64,000 nt of DNA, taken from Phenylobacterium immobile (ATCC 35973). GTDB taxonomy: Bacteria > Pseudomonadota > Alphaproteobacteria > Caulobacterales > Caulobacteraceae. Each line of letters opens with the position of its first letter. Positions within the stretch are counted from its first letter, which is position 1. This document shows, piece after piece, positions 1-8,891 of this stretch. Below the pieces are notes generated by a model that did no database searches, was not told the DNA's origin, and worked only from the letters and a program-made list of their open reading frames with translations. The position numbers and the translations under genes are program-made. Location of the stretch: assembly GCF_001375595.1 (NCBI RefSeq), contig NZ_CVJQ01000001.1, forward strand, positions 2,631,001-2,695,000, read 5' to 3'.

Positions 1-470
1 TCGTTGTTTCTGATGCGAGTGGCTCTGGGGCCGATCTCTTGGACGACGCCGCGCTCGCCCGTTTGAATCTCGATGTAGTCGCCTATCCTCACAAGTCGGT
101 CGAACACCAGGACCAGGCCGGACACGAACTCCTTTACAACACCTTGCAGGCCGAGACCGACACCTACGCCGAGCGCGCCAGCGAAGACAGCTACAGAGGA
201 AAGATCCAAGCCGACTGTCGAGAGGCCCGCGATGAACCCAAAGATCACGAGACCATAAGTCACGAGCTTTTCGACGATGTAGATCGCCGCAGCTTGGCCA
301 TCAGCTCGCCTTCGCAAGCGGTGCAAGCCCGCGCCGGCGAGGCGAGAAGCCAGTAGGGCGAAGGCGAGCACGAGCAACCCGGAGACCACCCCCCCCAAGG
401 TCACGATGGACTTGCCCATCCGCCACAAAGGAACGCGATCGAACAGCAAGAGGTCTGGCGATAGATCCAT
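1..470 (-). CDS. MscS-type mechanosensitive channel (C-terminus beyond window)
   Basis: This is the 5' part of a small-conductance mechanosensitive channel gene, an inner-membrane pore that releases osmolytes on hypo-osmotic shock. The reverse complement reads from ATG 470 (GGAG seven bases upstream) to the window edge without a stop, about 156 codons. Two hydrophobic helices are followed by the Gly/Ala/Val-rich pore helix, then VFDRLVRIGDYIEIQTGERG and a beta-domain segment ending TRIRNN, all typical of the MscS fold. The C-terminal vestibule lies outside the window. Family assignment is secure; physiology is inferred. Confidence 0.85.
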   Translation of the reverse strand, partial: MDLSPDLLLFDRVPLWRMGKSIVTLGGVVSGLLVLAFALLASRLAGAGLHRLRRRADGQAAAIYIVEKLVTYGLVIFGFIAGLSTVGLDLSSVAVFAGALGVGVGLGLQGVVKEFVSGLVLVFDRLVRIGDYIEIQTGERGVVQEIGPRATRIRNN

Positions 471-841
471 GGACAACTCCGCCCTTTCGTACGACTGGGT
501 TTGCGAGCGTGAAGGAGCCTGCATCCAAAGAGTAGGCGAAGCGCTAAAGGATCCCCAGCCTCTCTTCGATACCAACGACCGCTCAGCTCCGGCGCGGAAT
601 TGCCGAAGTGTCGGTCTGCTGATGGAATGCCGCTGAGCCTAGTAGGTGTTGTAGATTATTGCGCGCGGGGTGAGGAAGCGCTGGGCGGAGGCTCAGCTCC
701 TAACGAGCTGCATTTGGCCTTTAGCTTCCGGACAACGGCTGCGGTCAATCAGAGGCTGACTAGCTCCAGATCTTGCACTGCCCTTCAACCCAGGAGGCAC
801 GGAAGCACCCGCCCAGGATCAGGACATCGCGCAGCTCGTGG
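471..841. other. intergenic, no gene recognised
   Basis: About 370 bases between the divergent MscS start and the convergent end of the sulfatase-modifying enzyme gene. Open frames here lack a convincing ribosome site, recognisable motif or the codon use of neighbouring genes. I see no strong hairpin followed by a T-tract. Confidence 0.5.
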
Positions 842-1747
842 CTAGGCGCCCGCTTGGGCCACCGTCCTAAAGCCGATGTGTGATGTTGAGAGGTCGCGTT
901 CCTGAGCTTGCCGCCCCGCAGGTCGGAAGTTTGCGCAATAGTTACTCGCGCAAAGAAAAGACCCGCCGCGCACGATTAATCGACCATTGGCCAAGGGCTC
1001 GCTCGTCCACTCCCACACATTGCCGATCATGTCCTGGACGCCAAAGTCATTTGGCTCGAAGCACCCGACTGGCGCTAGGCCACGATGCCCGTCGTCGCCC
1101 ATGTCGCGCACAGGAAAGACGCCCTGCCATGTGTTCGCGCTCGGCGATCCGTCGGCGGCGTAGGCCCAATCAGCAGGAGCTCTGCGTTCCGTCTGAAGAC
1201 CGCGGGCGGCGCGCTCCCACTGCTCGCGGCTGGGCAGCGCCCGTCCGGCCCACGCCGCATAGGCGCTCGCATCGGCCCAAGTGACTTGGACGACGGGGTG
1301 CTCCATCGCTCTGCTGATGTTGCTGGATGGGCCAGTCGGGTGACGCCACTCGGCGCCGGCCACAAGCCGCCACCACTGGACAGCGTCGGGCCCCTCGACA
1401 CGCTCAGGAGCGACGAATACCGCGCCTGCGCCGGTGCGCTCAGCCTCTGTGCGGTATCCGGTCGCCGCCACGAAGGACGCGAACTGCCGGTTGGTCACCT
1501 CGTGGCGGTCGATACGAAACGCCGGGACCGTGACCTGACGACCCGCATCAGCGTCCCCGTCTTCGCCGAGCAGGACAACGCCGGCAGGGATCGACACCAA
1601 GCCATCGACTGAGGCGCAGTGAACGGCGGCGGACTTCGAACGCTCTGCAGCACGATGGATTGTCAGGCTTGCTGCAATCCCCGCCCCCACCGGCAACGCC
1701 ATGGCCATCAATATGATAATCGCGCTGCGACGAGAGAAGATCGCCAT
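842..1747 (-). CDS. formylglycine-generating enzyme (sulfatase-modifying factor)
   Basis: FGE/SUMF1-family oxidase converts the active-site cysteine of type I sulfatases to C-alpha-formylglycine. The 301-residue protein has an N-terminal hydrophobic segment (about residues 8-27), so it is probably exported or membrane-anchored. The domain shows VEW/WEWT-type signatures (GNVWEWTSEPL) and RGGSFLC...YC at 260-271. Cys266 and Cys271 have the five-residue spacing of the catalytic copper-binding pair of FGE. It starts three bases after the stop of the sulfatase gene, so the two are very likely co-transcribed enzyme and maturase. FGE acts on unfolded sulfatase, which fits both having export signals. 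Confidence 0.93.
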   Translation of the reverse strand: MAIFSRRSAIIILMAMALPVGAGIAASLTIHRAAERSKSAAVHCASVDGLVSIPAGVVLLGEDGDADAGRQVTVPAFRIDRHEVTNRQFASFVAATGYRTEAERTGAGAVFVAPERVEGPDAVQWWRLVAGAEWRHPTGPSSNISRAMEHPVVQVTWADASAYAAWAGRALPSREQWERAARGLQTERRAPADWAYAADGSPSANTWQGVFPVRDMGDDGHRGLAPVGCFEPNDFGVQDMIGNVWEWTSEPLANGRLIVRGGSFLCASNYCANFRPAGRQAQERDLSTSHIGFRTVAQAGA

Positions 1748-1750
1748 CGC

Positions 1751-3415
1751 TCAGGGTCGCGCGGCGCTGACAGGCGGCAGAATGACACCTTTGCTGGCGG
1801 CGTAGCGCTCCCATTGGGCGATGAGTTGCGTCAACACCTCAGGATGCATGTGCGCCAAGTCGGTCGTCTCGCCGGGATCAGCAACAACATCATAGAGCGC
1901 CCAGCTATCCTGACCCAAGGGGGCGACCTCGTCTGTCTTTCGGCGCAGCATGTTCACCGCCTTGAACCGGCCTTTGCGCGCCGCGCGCGAATAGCCCATC
2001 TCCCAGTTTAACTCGGCCTGATCGTCGCGCACCGCAGGTCCGCCGGCCAGCAGGGAAGCCCAAGACGCCCCGAGTGGCTCCAGTGAGGGCCGCCCGTCGA
2101 TGGTCGCCGGCTGGATAGCGCCTGTCATTTCCATAACAGTGGGCGTGATATCCATGACGTGCAGGACGGAATCCTCGACCCGACCACCTCTGACGCCAGC
2201 GCCAGCCGCGAAGGCCACTGTCCGGATGCCCCCCTCCGTCGTCATGCCCTTGCGCCCGCGGAACAAGGGGTCGCCAGCGTCGCTCCATGCGCGCCCATAG
2301 GCGAACACCGAGGTGGCCGCGCCCAAGTTCTCCAAGCTATTGTCGAAGGGTACATCGATCGGGTTCCACGGCGCCCGCATGGACATTGGGTGCTCATAGC
2401 CGCCGCCATCCGGTCCATTGTCGGACATGAAGATCACTAAGGTGTTCTCCAGCTCGCCACGGCGGCGAAGCGCATCCAGGACCCGCCCGACGTTCTGGTC
2501 GAGGCGGTCCACCATGGCCGCATACACTTCCATCTTCCTGGCCTCTACGGCGCGCTCATCCGGGCTGAGTGAGGTCCAGTCTTCCACCGGATCTGTGGAG
2601 ACTTGTGCGTTCGCAGGGGCGACGCCCAGAACCTTCATCCTTTCGAGCCGCTCAGCGCGCAGCGCCGCAGGCCCAGCGTCATAGCGGCCACTATACTTGG
2701 CGATGGTCTCCGGCGGCGCCTGCACAGGCCAGTGCGGTTCGGTGAAGGTCAGATAGGCGAAGAATGGCTGGCCGACGGGCTCCTCTTCGAGGAAGCCGAT
2801 CATTCGATCTGTGAAATAGTCCGCCGAGTAGCGGCCGGTGGGATAGGTCACCTTGCGACCGTTTTCGCGGTACTCTGATTGCTCGCCGATCCGCGTGTAG
2901 ATCTCATCCTGATCAGCGCCGAAGTGGTTCGCTGCGCCGTCCAACATGGCGTAGGAGCGCTGAAAGCCACGCGCCGACGGCAGCATCGAGTCTTCACGAC
3001 CCAGATGCCATTTGCCCGCCATCAGCGTGCGGTAGCCCACCGCTGAGAGACGCTCCGCCAGGGTGACGGCGCGCCGATTGAGCACGCCTTCGTAACCGGG
3101 ACGGCTCCGAAACGACGGCGCCATGCCCTCGGCCATAGCGCCGAGGCCCACTTCGTGGTTGTCACGACCGGTCAGCAGCATCGACCGGGTCGGCGAGCAG
3201 ACTGGCGCGGTATAGAAACTCGTAAATTTCACGCCTTTTTTGGCGAGAGCATCCAGGTTGGGCGTCGCGATCTCACCGCCGAAGGCGCCAATGTCAGCAA
3301 AGCCCATGTCGTCGGCGACGATGATAAGAACGTTTGGCTGCGCCGGCGCCGCATGAACCACTGACCCCCAACCCAAGGCGGCGGCGATCAGGAAGGGCGC
3401 AATATGGTTGATCAT
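1751..3415 (-). CDS. type I arylsulfatase, secreted
   Basis: Alkaline-phosphatase-superfamily sulfatase of 554 residues hydrolysing a sulfate ester. A signal peptide (about residues 1-23) precedes NVLIIVADDMG, whose Asp35-Asp36 are metal ligands. The core motif C-S-P-T-R at 73-77 puts the formylglycine precursor at Cys73 with Arg77. KWHLG and FMSDNGPDGG supply further active-site residues. The length is normal for the PAS/AtsA group. It lies between the TonB receptor and its own FGE in one minus-strand operon, so the substrate is probably a sulfated molecule imported by that receptor. The identity of the substrate cannot be read from the sequence. Confidence 0.95.
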   Translation of the reverse strand: MINHIAPFLIAAALGWGSVVHAAPAQPNVLIIVADDMGFADIGAFGGEIATPNLDALAKKGVKFTSFYTAPVCSPTRSMLLTGRDNHEVGLGAMAEGMAPSFRSRPGYEGVLNRRAVTLAERLSAVGYRTLMAGKWHLGREDSMLPSARGFQRSYAMLDGAANHFGADQDEIYTRIGEQSEYRENGRKVTYPTGRYSADYFTDRMIGFLEEEPVGQPFFAYLTFTEPHWPVQAPPETIAKYSGRYDAGPAALRAERLERMKVLGVAPANAQVSTDPVEDWTSLSPDERAVEARKMEVYAAMVDRLDQNVGRVLDALRRRGELENTLVIFMSDNGPDGGGYEHPMSMRAPWNPIDVPFDNSLENLGAATSVFAYGRAWSDAGDPLFRGRKGMTTEGGIRTVAFAAGAGVRGGRVEDSVLHVMDITPTVMEMTGAIQPATIDGRPSLEPLGASWASLLAGGPAVRDDQAELNWEMGYSRAARKGRFKAVNMLRRKTDEVAPLGQDSWALYDVVADPGETTDLAHMHPEVLTQLIAQWERYAASKGVILPPVSAARP

Positions 3416-3423
3416 CTTAGGCC

Positions 3424-6129
3424 CTAGCGCTTGAAGGAAAGTTGCACGCCCACCGTACGCGGCGGATCAGCCATAGTTTGGATGCTGCCAAGCGATCCGC
3501 CGCCGAGCTGCTGGCGGAACCCGCCTGTCAGGCGATTGGTGATGTTGCGACCGATCACCGCCACCTCCCACATACCGCTCTCCGGCCCGACCCCCAGCCG
3601 GAGGTCGAACTTTGTTGACCCGTCTTGGGACAAATAATCGTCCGCCGTGGCCTGCTGGAAGAATTTCGTCGTGAAATAGGCCGTGAGGTCAAGGTTCGCC
3701 CGCCACCGCTCGGCGAACACGCGCTGGTAGTTCGCATTGAAATTGCCGCTCCACCTCGGCGCATAGGCGCGCGGCCTGCCTGACATATCCTGCACGCAGG
3801 CGCCGCCGGCGATAAGCTGGACGATGGTGCAGGGAGCATTGGGATAAGCGTCGTACTTCGAAGACAGATAAGAGATGTCAGTGCTGAGGTTGAGGCCGCG
3901 TGCAGCGCGCCAGACACCGCTGACCTCCACACCTTTGGCCGTCGACGCCGCCACGTTTGCGACTGCGCCGATCGTTGCGCCGCTTGGAAGGAATAGCGTC
4001 GTCGTTTCTTGTAGGTCTTTGAACTTGTTGTGGAACGCTGCAACATTCAGGGTCAACCGACGTTCGAACAAGGTCGACTTCAAGCCGATTTCAAAGGCGT
4101 CGACCGTTTCGGGCCCGAAGGTCGACTTCGCGCCCACGGAGAAGCCGCCCGCCTTGAAGCCCTTATTGTAGGAGCCGTAGACCATGGCGGCCGGATTAAG
4201 GTCGTACTGGACGCTGGCGGTCGGCATGAACTTGGCGTCCTTGCGATCGGGATCGGCCCAGTTGCCAAGGGCGCCGCCTGTCAGAGGAAGGAGCGCAGCC
4301 TGTTGCGCCGCCGATCCAGGGATGAAGGCCGACACCGACGGCGTTGTTACGCTGTCGGCGTAGCTGCCGGGCATCGAGAGGCGCGCCGCCTGCTTCTTCA
4401 CCTCCGAATACCGGAAGCCCAGGTTGACGCGGAAGTCGCTCGTCACCTTGTATGTCGCAGCAGCGAACACCGAAGCAGTGTCGCTTTCTTCCCGGTTGGC
4501 GTTCAGTACCCCGATCCGCGCGTTCGCGGGGTAGAGACCGCCGGATTGAGCGCCGAACTGCGAGAAGAAGTAGGCGTTCGCGGAGTCGGTCTTCAGCTTG
4601 CTGCTGGCGACATAGACGCCCGCGAGATAGCTCAGCCGCCATTCGGCCGGCGAAGTGATGCGGACTTCCTGGCTGACCTGCCGGTACCATTCTCCCGACG
4701 CGCTCGGGAAGGTGTTCGGCGTGTTGAACAGGCTGCCGATCGCGCGGCCATTCAAGGCAGCGGGAATCGCCATGAGTTCCGACAGCTGGTCGAAGTCGTG
4801 CTCGAAGTATCCGGTGTTCAGGATCAGTGCGTGGTCGCCAAGAGCGATGCGTGTCGACCAGGCCGACTCCACGAACTTGTAGTCTGCGCTTGTGGGATTG
4901 GTGGCCGCGTTACGGTCCAGGGCGTCGTCGACGTCTCCGCCAAGCGCGTTCAGATAACGAAGACAGGCGCCGAGCGGTCCGCGAAACGGCGGCGCGTCCG
5001 GCGCGCAGTGCTCAAGCTCCCACAACTGGGTGTTCTTGCCCTTCATTGAACCCAGGTCGACCCGACCGCTGATCTCCACGGAGTCCGTCGGATCCCAGCG
5101 GACCGATGCACGCCCGATGCGGTCGGTGGAATCGGGCCCATCCTCGTTCAGGCGCGTGTTTCGGACATAGCCGCCCGTGGCCGTCTCGCGGCCGGACAGC
5201 CTGACGGAAAGCTTGTCATTAATCGGAGCCGTCACGCCGAGCTCGAGGGTGTAGTCGTCGAAGGCAGGCGCCCAGTAGGCCGTTCCATTAGCCGCGAAGG
5301 TCGCGCCAGGCTTGCGAGTGGTGATGTTGAGGGCGCCAGCAATGGCGTTACTGCCGAAAAACGTCGTCTGCGGCCCCTTAAGCACCTCGACCCGCTCAAG
5401 ATCGAATAGCGCGGCCCGTGTCGACCGAGCACGCGCGCGGTAGACTCCATCGACGAAGGTGGCGACGGACTGCTCAAAGCCCGCATTGAGAGACGAACCG
5501 ACGCCGCGAACATTGATGACGTCAGCGGCGGGGCCTCGGGCGATCCGCACTGCCGGCAGGCGGGCGGAGAGCTCTTCCAGGTTCCGGATATTGGCCTGCT
5601 CCAGGGTCGCGCCGCTCGTAATGCTGGCGGAGATCGGCACATCCTGAAGACGTTGAACTCGCCCCTGCGCGGTAACCAGCACCTCAGTCACGTCGGCCTC
5701 AGGGACGCCTTCTGATGCGCGGCTTTCAGCGGCGGGCGGCGGCGCAGAAATCATCTGGGTCGACGCCTTAATCAGCTTCGGCGCAGCGCTTTGGGGAGCG
5801 CGTGCGAGAACAAATGCGCCGTCCGATGTCCTCTTGATGGTCATGCCTGCGGAGCGCGCTAGAATTGCGAGCGCAGTCTCGGCAGTGTAGGCGCCACGAA
5901 GCGCCGGAGCGCGACGCCCCCCAATGTCCGCGGGATCAAAGGCGACGCTGACGCCAGCACTCGCCCCAACGGCAAGCATCGAGTCGGACAACAGTTGCTC
6001 TGGAATATTGTAAGGACGAGCAAAGTCCGGTCTTAGGCCGGCTCTGGCCTGCCCCGGAAGGGCGAAGGACATTGCGATAACAATCGCGGTTCCGGACGCC
6101 AAGGCGACGCGCTTGTGGAGTTTGGACAT
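3424..6129 (-). CDS. TonB-dependent receptor/transducer with STN domain
   Basis: Outer-membrane TonB-dependent receptor of 901 residues. After the signal peptide (about 1-30) a secretin/TonB short N-terminal (STN) domain spans roughly residues 40-110, as in FecA-type transducers that signal to FecR. The plug follows (about 150-270, with VPISASI, NVRGVG, FVDGVYRARA and the RVEVLKGPQ motif), then a 22-strand barrel ending in ...QLSFKR. It sits directly after the sigma/anti-sigma pair and eight bases before the sulfatase gene, the layout of a substrate-induced import locus. The STN domain makes surface signalling through the adjacent FecR the likely control. The ligand is probably a sulfated compound, an inference from context. 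Confidence 0.94.
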   Translation of the reverse strand: MSKLHKRVALASGTAIVIAMSFALPGQARAGLRPDFARPYNIPEQLLSDSMLAVGASAGVSVAFDPADIGGRRAPALRGAYTAETALAILARSAGMTIKRTSDGAFVLARAPQSAAPKLIKASTQMISAPPPAAESRASEGVPEADVTEVLVTAQGRVQRLQDVPISASITSGATLEQANIRNLEELSARLPAVRIARGPAADVINVRGVGSSLNAGFEQSVATFVDGVYRARARSTRAALFDLERVEVLKGPQTTFFGSNAIAGALNITTRKPGATFAANGTAYWAPAFDDYTLELGVTAPINDKLSVRLSGRETATGGYVRNTRLNEDGPDSTDRIGRASVRWDPTDSVEISGRVDLGSMKGKNTQLWELEHCAPDAPPFRGPLGACLRYLNALGGDVDDALDRNAATNPTSADYKFVESAWSTRIALGDHALILNTGYFEHDFDQLSELMAIPAALNGRAIGSLFNTPNTFPSASGEWYRQVSQEVRITSPAEWRLSYLAGVYVASSKLKTDSANAYFFSQFGAQSGGLYPANARIGVLNANREESDTASVFAAATYKVTSDFRVNLGFRYSEVKKQAARLSMPGSYADSVTTPSVSAFIPGSAAQQAALLPLTGGALGNWADPDRKDAKFMPTASVQYDLNPAAMVYGSYNKGFKAGGFSVGAKSTFGPETVDAFEIGLKSTLFERRLTLNVAAFHNKFKDLQETTTLFLPSGATIGAVANVAASTAKGVEVSGVWRAARGLNLSTDISYLSSKYDAYPNAPCTIVQLIAGGACVQDMSGRPRAYAPRWSGNFNANYQRVFAERWRANLDLTAYFTTKFFQQATADDYLSQDGSTKFDLRLGVGPESGMWEVAVIGRNITNRLTGGFRQQLGGGSLGSIQTMADPPRTVGVQLSFKR

Positions 6130-6224
6130 GTTTCCCCCGGATCAGGCGGCCCATCGTTCGCGGGCTTTGCCTGTCAGTAGTTAGACGGGGACGGCGTCCG
6201 ATCCCGACATCGCGGAAAAGAGTT
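6130..6224 (-). promoter_or_regulatory. candidate FecI-dependent promoter region
   Basis: The 95 bases between fecR-like and receptor genes are where FecI-type sigma factors usually drive the receptor. On the minus strand a GGGATCGG block is followed after a short spacer by CCGTCTAA, a plausible -35/-10 pair. This assignment rests on position and motif shape only. Confidence 0.3.
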
Positions 6225-7157
6225 TCATTGTCGGTCCAGTCTTACTAGTGCGCCTGTGTCTGTCACCCTCGCATCATGCAGTAGGGCTACTGAGCGCGCG
6301 AATCCTGCAGGATCGGCTGTGTTGAACACCCCGGACACTTTGAGCCCCGCAAGGTCAGGGTCCGCCACCTGCAAGGGCCTGCGGTTGTAACGGTTGAACT
6401 CGCTCGCCGCTTCTAGCAACGTCGCGTTGTCGAGCACCAGCAATCCCCGCCGCCAAGCGGTCACTGTTTCGAGACTTGGGCGATCGATCATTGAACCGGC
6501 AGGCCCGATGGTCAGCCTCTCTTGTGGATCGAGGATGGCCAACCGCTTAACGCCGCCCGCGCCAGCCTGGGTGACCTCAACTCGGCCTGAAACCAGTGTG
6601 ACCGCCGTCTCGGTCGCCTCTTGCCGGACGACGAATATTGTCCCAAGCGCCCTAACCTCCTCCGAACCGGCCTGCGCGATGAACGGGCGGTTCGGGTTCT
6701 TGGCCACCTCAAACATCGCCTCGCCGCGTCGGAGAACCACGCGCCGCCGCAGCCGACCGTAGTCGACCATAACTTCAGAGCCGGTGTTCAAGGCGACGCG
6801 ACTGCCGTCATCCAGAGTTAGCACCCTCTGCTCGCCGATGGCGGTCCGATAGACGGGGCGCTTGGCGGTCCATGACAACGAAAGCCCGATGCCCGCCAAG
6901 ACGCACGCAGCAATGGCAAGTCCAGCCGCCAGACGCCGCGGTTGTCTTTCGCGAGCTGGTGAGGAGGCCACCGCTCCCGGCAACAGTTCCCAGGTTTCGG
7001 TAACCTGCGCGAACGCGCGGGCATGGCCTTCATCAGCAAGCCAGGCTCTAAACCCCTCCTCAAGACCTGCTGAACGTTCCGGTTGCCGCATACGGCCGAG
7101 CCAGGCTGCAGCCTCGGCGAGCGCGACGTCGTCAATCAGTTCCACCCGTCGCCCCAT
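6225..7157 (-). CDS. FecR-type anti-sigma factor
   Basis: Inner-membrane anti-sigma regulator that passes a signal from the outer-membrane transducer to the cognate ECF sigma factor. An N-terminal cytoplasmic segment (WLGRMRQPERSAGLEEGFRAWLADE) is followed by one transmembrane helix (near residues 90-110) and a periplasmic FecR domain with VYRTAIGEQRVLTLDDGS and ALGTIFVVRQ, then a C-terminal STN-like region. I take the start at ATG 7157 because it forms a TGATG overlap with the sigma gene stop. An in-frame ATG at 7175 would add six residues. Translational coupling to the sigma factor is likely. Confidence 0.9.
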   Translation of the reverse strand: MGRRVELIDDVALAEAAAWLGRMRQPERSAGLEEGFRAWLADEGHARAFAQVTETWELLPGAVASSPARERQPRRLAAGLAIAACVLAGIGLSLSWTAKRPVYRTAIGEQRVLTLDDGSRVALNTGSEVMVDYGRLRRRVVLRRGEAMFEVAKNPNRPFIAQAGSEEVRALGTIFVVRQEATETAVTLVSGRVEVTQAGAGGVKRLAILDPQERLTIGPAGSMIDRPSLETVTAWRRGLLVLDNATLLEAASEFNRYNRRPLQVADPDLAGLKVSGVFNTADPAGFARSVALLHDARVTDTGALVRLDRQ

Positions 7158-7633
7158 CACCAGCCATCCAGCCAATTGGTGGGGAAGACGAGAGCGCGGG
7201 CCACCCGCTTCTCTGCCGCAGCGACGCTGATCCCCTCCGCCTTAGCGAGCTCTGCATAGGTCGCGCCCTCCAGCCGCTGGGCCAGCAGACAGCGCCTCGT
7301 GACAGGATCCAATTGAGCTACGCCGGCTTTGGCGCGCCTGAGGCGCTCGCGCCCCCGCAGCACCTCCTCAGGGGTTGGCGCGCCGTCCGCAATCTCCGTG
7401 ACCTGGGAAGCATCGAAGACGAATGGAGCATTGCGGCGCCGGCGTGCCTCGTCCTTGCTGATATTCACCGCCGCGCGAACAAGAAACGCTTCTTTGGACC
7501 GCACGCTATGGATGCGTTCGTAGGCCTCAAGACGCGCGAAAGCTTCCTGAACGACATCATCGATGTCGTCGCGGGCGACGCCACGTCGGGCGACGACATT
7601 GCGCGCCTTTTTCAGCATCTGGCCAAGCGCCAT
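7157..7633 (-). CDS. ECF RNA polymerase sigma factor, FecI group
   Basis: Extracytoplasmic-function sigma factor of 158 residues. Region 2 includes DIDDVVQEAFARLEAYE, and region 4 includes LDPVTRRCLLAQRLEGATYAELAKAEGISVAAAEKRVARAL, a typical helix-turn-helix for the -35 element. The gene is the first of a probable five-gene operon with FecR, the STN receptor, sulfatase and FGE. It likely activates the receptor promoter when the receptor binds its ligand. Target promoters elsewhere cannot be judged from this window. Confidence 0.92.
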   Translation of the reverse strand: MALGQMLKKARNVVARRGVARDDIDDVVQEAFARLEAYERIHSVRSKEAFLVRAAVNISKDEARRRRNAPFVFDASQVTEIADGAPTPEEVLRGRERLRRAKAGVAQLDPVTRRCLLAQRLEGATYAELAKAEGISVAAAEKRVARALVFPTNWLDGW

Positions 7634-7742
7634 GCCACCCGTCCCTAACCACAGTGCTCGTCAATTAGACGTTCGGGACCGACGATTCAGATGACTTGAG
7701 CGAAAAAAATCGCGCGCCCCCGTCCGTCGGGCTCAGGCCGTC

Positions 7743-7925
7743 GCTTTGTCAGAGCAAATAGCCTGGGGTGATCGCGGCCTGCTAGCGCAAACGTAGGGCC
7801 GACCCGAAGAAGCCCTTCCGCCTCTTCAACCCTTCGCCCGAGGTCATTCGCCTCGTCGGAACCGGTTGGCCCGCCGGCTGCCCTCAAGATCGTCAAGCGG
7901 CTCATGAAGCAGTCTTGAGGCCTGC
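7743..7925 (+). pseudogene. IS6-family relic with internal deletion
   Basis: A degenerate IS6-family transposase fragment. It opens with GCTTTGTCAGAGCAAAT, the same end as the relic near 22562. It then encodes DPKKPFRLFNPSPEVIRLV (transposase N-terminus) and, after a large internal loss, AALKIVKRLMKQS, matching the KAAALKLLRKLLKKQ segment of IS6 transposases. No DDE catalytic core remains and there is no complete right end, so it is dead. The short antisense frame over this stretch has no support. Confidence 0.65.
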
Positions 7926-7964
7926 AGGGCTGCGAACGTCGCGGGGCCGAGAAGAGGTGGTCAG

Positions 7965-8570
7965 CTACGCGCCGGGCGGCGTCTCCGCTGCGGCCGACGC
8001 GTCTTTGCGCAACGCGTCTCGGAACCTGGCCAAGCGGGCCCGATAGTTCTCAGCGTCGCCATAGTCGAGGAAGGCGTTGTACCTCTGGTGCGGGTCGACC
8101 ACCCTCAGGGCGTGTTTGATCGGACACCAATATTGCTCCGTCCGGCTGCCGATCTCGCGGACATAGGCGAACACACCGTTGGCGTAGGCGCAGTAAAGGC
8201 AGTTTAGCGCCTCGATGACGTTCAGATAGGCTAGGCGCCGCCGGTCGAAGAGGACGTAGCCGGCCCGGGGAACCTGCGGCACGCCGTAAACGCGAAAGCA
8301 GATCGCCTGGAAGAGGCTCGCCCAGCCGTCCAGCAAGAGGATGGGCAAGGCCAGGGAATAGATCACCGGCGCGCTGAGGACGGTGGCGAGGGAGGCGCGG
8401 GACAGATATTCCGGGACACTCTGACGCAGGCGGCGGTGCTCCAAGGCGATGCCGTGCTCAAATTCTGCGAGCCCGTTCTTCAGGCTCCAGCCGAGCACTT
8501 TGCGGCGCGCGTGGATCTCCCGATCGAGGGCGGCCTGGAGTTCGACGATCTGGCTTGCCAGATCCTGCAT
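7965..8570 (-). CDS. conserved hypothetical membrane protein with paired cysteines
   Basis: I do not recognise a named family. From ATG 8568-8570 the product is about 201 residues. A charged N-terminal helix (QIVELQAALDREIHARRKVL) precedes a hydrophobic region (LATVLSAPVIYSLALPILLLDGWASLFQAICF), then a soluble C-terminal part with LNCLYCAYANG and YWCPIKHALRVVDPHQRY. The CxxC plus a later Cys-Pro-Ile-Lys-His suggests a metal or disulfide site. The open frame extends to 8855, but the extra N-terminal region is Arg/Pro-rich and looks non-coding. A GTG at 8582 is another possible start. No good ribosome site settles the choice. Confidence 0.6.
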   Translation of the reverse strand: MQDLASQIVELQAALDREIHARRKVLGWSLKNGLAEFEHGIALEHRRLRQSVPEYLSRASLATVLSAPVIYSLALPILLLDGWASLFQAICFRVYGVPQVPRAGYVLFDRRRLAYLNVIEALNCLYCAYANGVFAYVREIGSRTEQYWCPIKHALRVVDPHQRYNAFLDYGDAENYRARLARFRDALRKDASAAAETPPGA

Positions 8571-8891
8571 GCGTTGTGTCACCAGGAGGGGTTCCGGCCG
8601 CTTAGGAGGGCCCGCGCTGTGCAGGAGCACTGAAGAGCTTACAGGCGCGCGCCATGAAGCCGAAGCGCATTCCCGGTGGCGGATTTCCAACGGCGGCGCC
8701 TGGTATGCGCGCGCTCCCTTGCTCGGACGGGAGCGCAGCGGGGGCACGGAAACCGTACCGGCGACCGCCCGGACACACCTGCGCCGCATTGCCACGACGC
8801 CCCTCGCAATTGGACGGCAGCCACCAAATGCGATTGCGTGAGGGACTTCGTCCATGGCGGCGTCAGCTTCTGGGGGATTGGAGATCGCCTG
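8571..8891. other. divergent intergenic region, nothing recognised
   Basis: About 320 bases between two divergent starts. Frames cross it on both strands, but none has a family motif or ribosome site. I could not identify an operator or a transposon end. Confidence 0.4.

Noticed and set aside
4030-5049. 339-codon plus-strand frame over the STN receptor
   Set aside because: Shadow of the receptor gene with Arg/Gly/Val-rich product.
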